Shown here in pieces: positions 1 through 4,990 of a stretch of DNA of 9,145 nt. The position numbers were made by a program, and so were the translations under genes. The stretch's first letter is position 1, and each line of letters starts with the position of its first letter. Source of the DNA: an uncultured bacterium (GTDB taxonomy: Bacteria; Desulfobacterota; Desulfobulbia; Desulfobulbales; Desulfobulbaceae). Below the pieces are notes generated by a model, which did no database searches, had not been told where the DNA came from, and saw nothing but the letters and a program-made list of their open reading frames with translations. The stretch covers positions 1 to 9,145 of the forward strand of contig CAIMMA010000305.1 in NCBI GenBank assembly GCA_903842475.1, written 5' to 3'.

Positions 1-1110
1 GAAGACCGCCGATGGTGGTTGGCTTCATCGCTTGCGATGGGAGTGCATGCCGTCATTATTTTGATGGTCCTGTTCATGCCTCCGCTTTTTGACACCAAGC
101 CGATTATCGAGGAGGTTGTTTCGGTAAGCCTGACTTCCATGCCGGAAGAAACCGCCCCGGCTGCTCCAGCTGCCTCGGCAGCTCCGGCCGCCAGTCCGAG
201 TAAACCGGCACCAGCCCAAAAAAAAGCAGAGCCGCCACCACCTCCCCCGCCTTCTGAACCCGCAGCACCTCCCGAGCCGGTCAGCTTGCAACCGCCTAAA
301 GTAAAGGTGCCGGTCGAACCCGAAACCGCTCCTCCGGAACCGGTAGCAGCGACCAACCCGGTGTCGATTTTTCCAGACAAGAAAAAGATCAAAAAAACTC
401 AGGATGTGAGGCTCGAAGAGGATAAACTTAAAGAGCGCGAGGTCCAGCAGCGTCAGCAGGACGAGCGGGACTTAAAAAAGAAAATCGAGGAACGACAGCG
501 TGAGGTCCAGCAGCGTCAGCAGGAAGAGCGCGAGTTGCAGAAAAAAATAGAGGAGAGAAAACAAGAGGTTGAGAAAAAAGAGCTGGCTCAGCGCGAGGCT
601 GATCGAAAAAAAGCCTTAGATCAGGCCCGGCGCGATCAGATACGTGCAGAAAACGAGGCAAAGCAAGCCGCCGCCGAGGCGAGGCAACTTGAAGGTGAAG
701 CAAGAGCCGCGCGTGATGCAGTTGCCGCCACACGCAACGAAGCCTCCCGGCAGGCTCAAGCCATGCAGAATGCGGTCAGTCAAACTTCCAGCGGCAGACA
801 GCAAGCTCAATCCGCCGTCGAGCAGACCTATTGGGGTCTGGTAGCTCAAAGGGTGAAGAGCTTCTGGGTATTGCCGGAAATGCGCAAATGGGATGCCAGT
901 CTGCTGGCCAAGGTGGCCATCACGATCAATAAGGACGGCGAGGTGCTGAAGATTCAATTCGAGGAACGATCAAAAGATCCTCTTTTTGATCAACTTGTGG
1001 AGAAAACCATCAAAAGTGCGTCCCCTCTGCCCCGTTTCCCGGTGGCCATGCAGCAGGAAACCACGGAAATCGGGTTTAAATTCAGGCCCGGTGAGCTTGG
1101 CAAGTTGTAA
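1..1110 (+). CDS. tolA: TolA-like envelope protein (TonB/TolA C-terminal family), 5' end outside the window
   Basis: This is the inner-membrane-anchored, periplasm-spanning arm of the Tol system, which links the TolQ/TolR motor to TolB and the outer membrane. The reading frame is open to base 1 (first codons read EDRRWW), so the true start is upstream and 369 residues are visible. In order there is one hydrophobic membrane segment (about residues 7-30 of the visible part), a long Pro/Ala-rich stretch (about 45-115), a highly charged Lys/Glu/Gln/Arg coiled-coil segment (about 120-245), and a C-terminal globular domain (about 265-369). That domain opens with YWGLVAQRVKSFWVLP, the YxxxVxxxIxxxWxxP-like start of TolA/TonB C-terminal domains. 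The Pro-rich and helical parts resemble both TonB and TolA; the adjacent tolB decides for TolA. A ttg at 19 and an atg at 37 are internal codons, not starts. tolQ and tolR are expected just upstream but cannot be seen. Confidence 0.88.
   Translation, partial: EDRRWWLASSLAMGVHAVIILMVLFMPPLFDTKPIIEEVVSVSLTSMPEETAPAAPAASAAPAASPSKPAPAQKKAEPPPPPPPSEPAAPPEPVSLQPPKVKVPVEPETAPPEPVAATNPVSIFPDKKKIKKTQDVRLEEDKLKEREVQQRQQDERDLKKKIEERQREVQQRQQEERELQKKIEERKQEVEKKELAQREADRKKALDQARRDQIRAENEAKQAAAEARQLEGEARAARDAVAATRNEASRQAQAMQNAVSQTSSGRQQAQSAVEQTYWGLVAQRVKSFWVLPEMRKWDASLLAKVAITINKDGEVLKIQFEERSKDPLFDQLVEKTIKSASPLPRFPVAMQQETTEIGFKFRPGELGKL
436..561 (+). repeat. 63-bp tandem duplication in the TolA coiled coil (two copies)
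   Basis: Two adjacent in-frame 63-bp units (436-498 and 499-561) encode 21-residue blocks that both begin REVQQRQQ and continue with (D/E)ER(D/E)L(K/Q)KKIEER. The first 23 bases after the arginine codon are the same in both copies. A third, diverged block follows. The duplication lengthens the helical spacer without shifting frame. Confidence 0.85.
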
Positions 1111-1177
1111 GAGATCGTGTATATACTGATATTTAAATTTGTCTTATACTTAAAATTTAATTGGTTAGCGGTTGATT
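1097..1177 (+). promoter_or_regulatory. AT-rich tolA-tolB spacer with inverted repeat and weak promoter-like hexamers
   Basis: The spacer is much more AT-rich than the flanking genes. It holds an all-A/T inverted repeat, TTAAATTT at 1133-1140 and AAATTTAA at 1153-1160, around a 12-nt centre. TATACT occurs at 1122-1127 and 1145-1150. A TTGGCA at 1097-1102, inside the end of tolA, lies 19 nt before the first TATACT, a longer spacing than the ideal. This could be an internal promoter or simply a non-coding spacer. No terminator-like GC stem with a T-run is present, so co-transcription of tolA and tolB is plausible. Confidence 0.25.
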
Positions 1178-2461
1178 ATGATGCGTAAAATTGACTTTTC
1201 TACGATTTTTGCCTTAGTGACCTACCTTCTTCTTTGCCCTTTGGCACAAAAGAGCTCGGCTGAGAGGGCCTATTTCGATATCACCGCCACTGATGTTCGT
1301 AAAATCGTGGTTGCCGTACCCACTTTTTCCGGAAGTGGAGGGGCACCGGGTGCCTCCGTTTCTCAGTTGTTAACCAAAGGGTTTGAATTGCATGGTTTTA
1401 TTAGTGTGATAGATTCAAGCCGCTTTGGCGGGAGCAAGGAAGCCGATTGGAAATCACTGGGCGCCGATTATGTGGTCATGGGACAGGTAGGCAGCGATCC
1501 GGCCGGCATGGCGATTGAAGGTCAGATTCTCGATGTTGCCAGTAACAAGTTGCTGGCCGGGCGCCGCTACAAAGGTTCCGCAGCCCAGATGGAAGACATG
1601 ACTTTGCGTCTTTGCGATGGCTTGATCGAAGATTTTACTGGAGAAATGGGCGTATCCCGTACATCGATGGCGTATATCTCGGATGCCACAGGGAGGAAAG
1701 AGGTGTATGTCTCCGACATTCTCGGGAGACATCCGCGTCAAGTAACCAAACATCAGGCCTTGTGTGTTTCTCCCCGCTTTACCCCTGACGGCAACTATCT
1801 CGCGTATTCCACCTATCACAACGGCAATCAGGATTTGTATATCACCGATTTGCGTCAAAGTGCTTCAACCAATGCTCTTTCGCGTCGTAAGGGATTGAAC
1901 CTGGCTCCTGCCTTCGCAACCGATGGCAAAACCATGGTCCTCACGCTGAGCAAGAATGGAAATCCTGATCTTTTTCGTATGGACCGCCAGGGAGAAATCT
2001 TAGAAGAATTGACTTCGCGCAATGGTATTAACGTTTCACCGTCGTATTCACCGGACAGGCAATCGCTTGCCTTTGTCTCCGATCGAAGCGGCAAGCCCAA
2101 TGTTTATGTCATGAATATGAACAGCCGCCAAGTCAAACGGATGACCTTTAAAAATTCGGAAAACAGTGAACCGTCATGGTCCCCGAAAGGGGATGAGATT
2201 GCATACACGGGTCTCCAGGGTGGTTCTTATCAGCTTTTTCTTATGGACAGCAACGGCGGTAACGAGCGACAGTTGACTTCCGGGGGCGGGAACTACGAAA
2301 CTCCGACATGGTCTCCGGATGGGAGGTTGATTGCCGTGGCCCGAAAAAGCGGCGGCAGGTCGGAGCTTTGCGTGCTGAGCAAAAATGGTAAAGATGTTCG
2401 TGTGCTCTTTGCAATGAAAGGCAATCAATCCTATCCCCAATGGTCCAATCGTTTGCCATGA
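1178..2461 (+). CDS. tolB: Tol-Pal system protein TolB, periplasmic beta-propeller
   Basis: TolB is a periplasmic adaptor that binds Pal and the TolA C-terminus during outer-membrane constriction. From the ATG at 1178 the protein has 427 residues, a usual length for the family. The start choice is soft: a TTG at 1172 and an ATG at 1181 are in the same frame and no clear Shine-Dalgarno sequence is visible. A Sec signal peptide spans about residues 1-29, with likely cleavage after KSSA and a mature N-terminus of ERAYFDI. An N-terminal TolB_N domain (about 30-155, including KIVVAVP and ADYVVMGQV) is followed by a propeller of PD40/WD40-like blades. Each blade carries the typical P-x-(W/Y/F)-(S/T)-PDG-x-x-(L/I)-A(Y/F/V)-x-S pattern, for example PRFTPDGNYLAYST, PSYSPDRQSLAFVSD, PSWSPKGDEIAYTG and PTWSPDGRLIAVAR. 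It lies downstream of tolA on the same strand; no pal gene follows. Confidence 0.95.
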   Translation: MMRKIDFSTIFALVTYLLLCPLAQKSSAERAYFDITATDVRKIVVAVPTFSGSGGAPGASVSQLLTKGFELHGFISVIDSSRFGGSKEADWKSLGADYVVMGQVGSDPAGMAIEGQILDVASNKLLAGRRYKGSAAQMEDMTLRLCDGLIEDFTGEMGVSRTSMAYISDATGRKEVYVSDILGRHPRQVTKHQALCVSPRFTPDGNYLAYSTYHNGNQDLYITDLRQSASTNALSRRKGLNLAPAFATDGKTMVLTLSKNGNPDLFRMDRQGEILEELTSRNGINVSPSYSPDRQSLAFVSDRSGKPNVYVMNMNSRQVKRMTFKNSENSEPSWSPKGDEIAYTGLQGGSYQLFLMDSNGGNERQLTSGGGNYETPTWSPDGRLIAVARKSGGRSELCVLSKNGKDVRVLFAMKGNQSYPQWSNRLP

Positions 2462-2496
2462 TGGAACTGATTTGTTGACCTTGTCGAAGGCGATTG

Positions 2497-2521
2497 TTGA
2501 ACGACTGCTTGGATCGTTCGA
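2497..2521 (+). other. Possible RNA stem-loop between tolB and cpoB
   Basis: TTGAACGA at 2497-2504 pairs with TCGTTCGA at 2514-2521 (one G-T wobble) around a 9-nt loop. No T-run follows, so it does not look like an intrinsic terminator. It could be a processing or mRNA-stability element, or chance. The rest of the 119-nt gap shows no gene. Confidence 0.3.
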
Positions 2522-2563
2522 GTAAGTACCGGTTAGTCCATTCTCTAGTTGTTATCTGATCGT

Positions 2564-2570
2564 AAGGGAG
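2564..2570 (+). promoter_or_regulatory. Ribosome binding site deciding the cpoB start
   Basis: AAGGGAG lies 10 nt before the ATG at 2581 but only 1 nt before the alternative ATG at 2572. The spacing favours 2581, which also gives a normal lipoprotein signal peptide beginning MKSIRN. Confidence 0.6.
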
Positions 2571-2580
2571 TATGTATATT

Positions 2581-3741
2581 ATGAAGAGCATAAGAAATCT
2601 TGCCGTAGCCAGTTGTTCCTTGCTGCTGCTTACGCAATGCGCATCCCAGGACGAGATTCGTGATTTGCAATATCAACTTCGATCCGTTAATCAAAAGGTT
2701 GAAGATGTCAAAACCAATACGGTCAGCCAGATGCAGAAACGGCAAGCCAGTTCGGTCAGCAAAATCGATCAGGTCGAAGACGACACCCAGCGTTTAAGAT
2801 CGACCCTTGAGGAGACAAGTTCCCAAACGCAGCAGTTTCGAGAGAGTACTAACGAGAGTATAGCGCGTTTGCAGAAATCTGTTGATTCCACACGGACTGA
2901 GCATGATGCAAAAATCAACGAGATTAATCAGAAACTAACCGTGTTGGACGAAAAACTCAACCAGGTGGCAGAGAGTTTCGGTAAGGCGCAACAGACGAAG
3001 ATCACGGATGCCGAAAAGCGTGCGCAAGAGGCCGCGAAAAAGGCTGAAGAAGCCAAACAGCGTGCTGCCGCACTCTCCAGCGCGCCTGTCGCAGCCGCAG
3101 CTGTGACCGCCACTGCCGGGGCTCAAACAGGGGTTGTGAATGTCAACCCCAACACCAAAAAAACAAAGGTAGCCGCTGCGCCTCCGGTTCCGGAACCCAC
3201 CCCACCGGCTAAAACGGTCGAGGCGTCTGCAACCAAAAAAGGTACGGAATCGGCTGCAACCAAAAAAGGCGCCGAGCAACCCGCTGCCCCTGCGACTCCT
3301 GCCCAGAAAAACGCCCCTCCTGCCACCGCTGCCGCACCGGCGACAAAAGCCGCCGAGAGCGCCCCGGCTGCCGCCGGGTCCGACCCTTTATCCCAGGGCA
3401 TGAATCAGTTTAAAAATAAGAATTACAAAGAAGCCTACAAATCCTTTGAACAGAACCTTTCCACTAATCCCAAAGGGTCACAAGCGGCTAAAACCCTTTT
3501 TTACATGGGTGAAAGTCTTTACAACCAAGGCGAATATGATCTCGCCATTCTTGATTATCAGAAAGTCATCTCCAATCATGGTTCGGATGGGCTTGCATCC
3601 AATGCTCTGCTCAAGCAAGGCATGTCTTTTGAGAAACTGACCGATCATGAAACCGCCAAGATTATTTACAAGAAGCTGATCAGCGAGCACGGTAGCAGCC
3701 CTGAGGCCGCCCAGGCGAAAGAACGACTCGGGAAATTATAA
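2581..3741 (+). CDS. cpoB: Tol-Pal system protein CpoB/YbgF, predicted lipoprotein with C-terminal TPRs
   Basis: CpoB coordinates Tol-driven outer-membrane constriction with peptidoglycan synthesis in E. coli; that role is transferred by family and gene position. The 386-residue protein starts with a lipoprotein signal peptide, MKSIRN, a hydrophobic core and the lipobox LLTQC, with Cys20 as the lipidated residue and Ala at +2, compatible with outer-membrane sorting. Residues about 23-165 are a long heptad-like coiled coil (Gln/Glu/Lys/Ser rich), corresponding to the YbgF N-terminal trimerisation region but longer. Residues about 166-265 form an Ala/Pro/Thr/Lys-rich flexible linker. Residues about 268-386 hold roughly three tetratricopeptide repeats (GMNQFKNKNYKEAYKSFEQ, GESLYNQGEYDLAILDYQK, GMSFEKLTDHETAKIIYKK). 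E. coli CpoB is shorter and a soluble periplasmic protein. No OmpA-type peptidoglycan-binding domain is present, so this is not Pal. Confidence 0.88.
   Translation: MKSIRNLAVASCSLLLLTQCASQDEIRDLQYQLRSVNQKVEDVKTNTVSQMQKRQASSVSKIDQVEDDTQRLRSTLEETSSQTQQFRESTNESIARLQKSVDSTRTEHDAKINEINQKLTVLDEKLNQVAESFGKAQQTKITDAEKRAQEAAKKAEEAKQRAAALSSAPVAAAAVTATAGAQTGVVNVNPNTKKTKVAAAPPVPEPTPPAKTVEASATKKGTESAATKKGAEQPAAPATPAQKNAPPATAAAPATKAAESAPAAAGSDPLSQGMNQFKNKNYKEAYKSFEQNLSTNPKGSQAAKTLFYMGESLYNQGEYDLAILDYQKVISNHGSDGLASNALLKQGMSFEKLTDHETAKIIYKKLISEHGSSPEAAQAKERLGKL
3227..3269 (+). repeat. Short direct repeat in the CpoB linker
   Basis: CTGCAACCAAAAAAGG occurs at 3227-3242 and again at 3254-3269, in frame, encoding the repeated ATKKG in the low-complexity Ala/Pro/Lys linker. 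The A6 tracts inside are potential slippage sites. Confidence 0.7.
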
Positions 3742-3753
3742 GAGCGCGAGCCG

Positions 3754-4563
3754 TTGGCCGGGCCGAAGAAAAAACGACTCGATGTGCTGCTCGTCGAACA
3801 AAAGTTAGTTGACTCCATCGATTTGGCTCGTCGGTTGATCGGCTCTGGCCAAGTGTTCATCGATCATCATGTGTATGACAAAGCCGGCAGCCTGGTTGCT
3901 GCCGACAGTTTGATTACGCTGAAAGCCGCCAAACGTTATGTCAGTCGAGGTGGCGACAAACTTGCTGCTGGCCTGCACAGCTTGCATGTCAACCCCAAGG
4001 ACTATATTTGTGCCGATATTGGTGCCTCCACCGGCGGTTTCACTGATTGTCTGCTGCAGTTCGGAGCACGGAAAGTGTATAGCGTCGATGTGGGGTATGG
4101 CTTGCTCGATTGGAAGTTGCGACAGGACCAGCGGGTGGTCGTACTTGAACGAATCAATGCTCGCTATCTGACTGCTGATCATGTTCCTGAACGGATTGAT
4201 CTTGCGGTTATCGATGCTTCCTTTATTTCGCTTGAACCGTTGCTTGCTCCTTTGCTGCCTTTTTTCCAGGGAACCATCCGGATACTGGCACTGGTCAAGC
4301 CGCAGTTTCAGCTACCGCGGGAGAAGATAGGAGCCGGCGGTATTGTCTGTGAGAAAATCTTGCACCAGGAGGCCCTGGACATGGTACAGCAGTTCGGTCT
4401 TGACCTCGGGTTGGAATGTGCGGGCGTTATAGCTTCCCCCGTTTTGGGGATGAAAGGAAATCAGGAGTTTTTCATGTTGCTATCCGGTTCTTCACAGGCA
4501 AACGGTGACGGAACGGAAAAGCCGGAACAAGGAGATGATAATGAAATTTCGGGAAATAAGTAA
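3754..4563 (+). CDS. tlyA: TlyA-family rRNA cytidine-2'-O-methyltransferase (S4 domain plus FtsJ-like domain)
   Basis: TlyA proteins 2'-O-methylate cytidines in 16S and/or 23S rRNA using S-adenosylmethionine; some were named hemolysins. The 269 residues fit the family. An N-terminal S4 RNA-binding domain (about 7-65, starting KKRLDVLLVEQKLVDS) leads to the YVSRGGDKL signature. An FtsJ-like Rossmann methyltransferase follows, with the SAM-binding motif ADIGASTGGFTD at 87-98 and VDVGYGLLDWKLRQD at 111-125. The catalytic K-D-K-E set described for the family is visible as Lys69, Asp154 (VIDASFISL), Lys182 (ALVKPQF) and Glu238 (KGNQEF). The tail after about 245 is an acidic, polar extension. The start is TTG, the only candidate between the in-frame cpoB stop (3739-3741) and the S4 domain, with a weak GAG-type ribosome site. 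It follows cpoB by 12 nt and its last 23 nt overlap the next gene, suggesting one transcript. Confidence 0.92.
   Translation: MAGPKKKRLDVLLVEQKLVDSIDLARRLIGSGQVFIDHHVYDKAGSLVAADSLITLKAAKRYVSRGGDKLAAGLHSLHVNPKDYICADIGASTGGFTDCLLQFGARKVYSVDVGYGLLDWKLRQDQRVVVLERINARYLTADHVPERIDLAVIDASFISLEPLLAPLLPFFQGTIRILALVKPQFQLPREKIGAGGIVCEKILHQEALDMVQQFGLDLGLECAGVIASPVLGMKGNQEFFMLLSGSSQANGDGTEKPEQGDDNEISGNK
4529..4534 (+). promoter_or_regulatory. Ribosome binding site inside the end of tlyA, deciding the SH3 gene start
   Basis: AAGGAG lies within tlyA codons, 6 nt before the ATG at 4541 and directly against the ATG at 4535. The first is the likely start. A GTG at 4505 in the same frame would put a charged, non-signal extension before the signal peptide and is unlikely. 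Confidence 0.75.
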
Positions 4564-4990
4564 AAGTGTTTCATTAACCCTGGTGGCCTCTGCCTTTGCC
4601 CTGACCACTGCCTGGGCTGCTGAATATATGAGTGTTGCTAAAGACGGTATCAATTTGCGTTCAGGGCCGGATATTAAATCCGATGCGCTCTATCAGCTGC
4701 CCGCCGGATATCCGCTCGAAGTAGTTGAACGTAAAGGGCAATGGCTGAAAGTTACCGATTACGAAGGGGATAAAGGCTGGATCCAGGAATCGATGGTCAA
4801 CAAGACCTCCCATGTCATTGTCAAAGTCAAAGACGGGAAGGTGCGCAGCGGTCCCGGCACCAATGAGAAGGTGGCGGGCAATGTGGTCAAGGATGTGATC
4901 TTGACCAAGGTCGAGCAAAAAGGCGACTGGATCAAGATATCCCATCCCGATCTCAGCGGTTGGATCCATAAAGATCTTGTCTGGCCCTGA
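4541..4990 (+). CDS. Exported protein with two bacterial SH3 (SH3b) domains
   Basis: This is a 149-residue protein of unknown specific function. A Sec signal peptide (MKFREISKSVSLTL, then a hydrophobic run) ends at AWA with likely cleavage after residue 26, leaving a mature start of AEYMSV. Two SH3b domains follow, about 30-88 and 91-149. Each has the typical Arg-Ser-Gly-Pro turn (INLRSGPD and VRSGPGTNEK), a GxWxKV/GDWIKI strand and a closing GWI strand (KGWIQESMV and SGWIHKDLV). Domains of this kind often bind cell-wall peptides or act as adaptors in the periplasm, which fits the neighbouring Tol genes; the ligand here is inferred only. Its start overlaps tlyA by 23 nt, indicating translational coupling. 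Its last 38 nt overlap the 3' end of the convergent helicase gene, and no intrinsic terminator is visible after the stop. Confidence 0.88.
   Translation: MKFREISKSVSLTLVASAFALTTAWAAEYMSVAKDGINLRSGPDIKSDALYQLPAGYPLEVVERKGQWLKVTDYEGDKGWIQESMVNKTSHVIVKVKDGKVRSGPGTNEKVAGNVVKDVILTKVEQKGDWIKISHPDLSGWIHKDLVWP

Noticed and set aside
218..225. A8 tract in tolA as a phase-variation switch
   Set aside because: A short homopolymer in a Lys-rich coding region is expected by codon use; there is no sign of frame loss.
2935..3401. Minus-strand frames opposite cpoB
   Set aside because: They mirror the Ala/Pro/Lys-rich linker codons and have biased Gly/Ala/Phe composition; shadows of the real gene.
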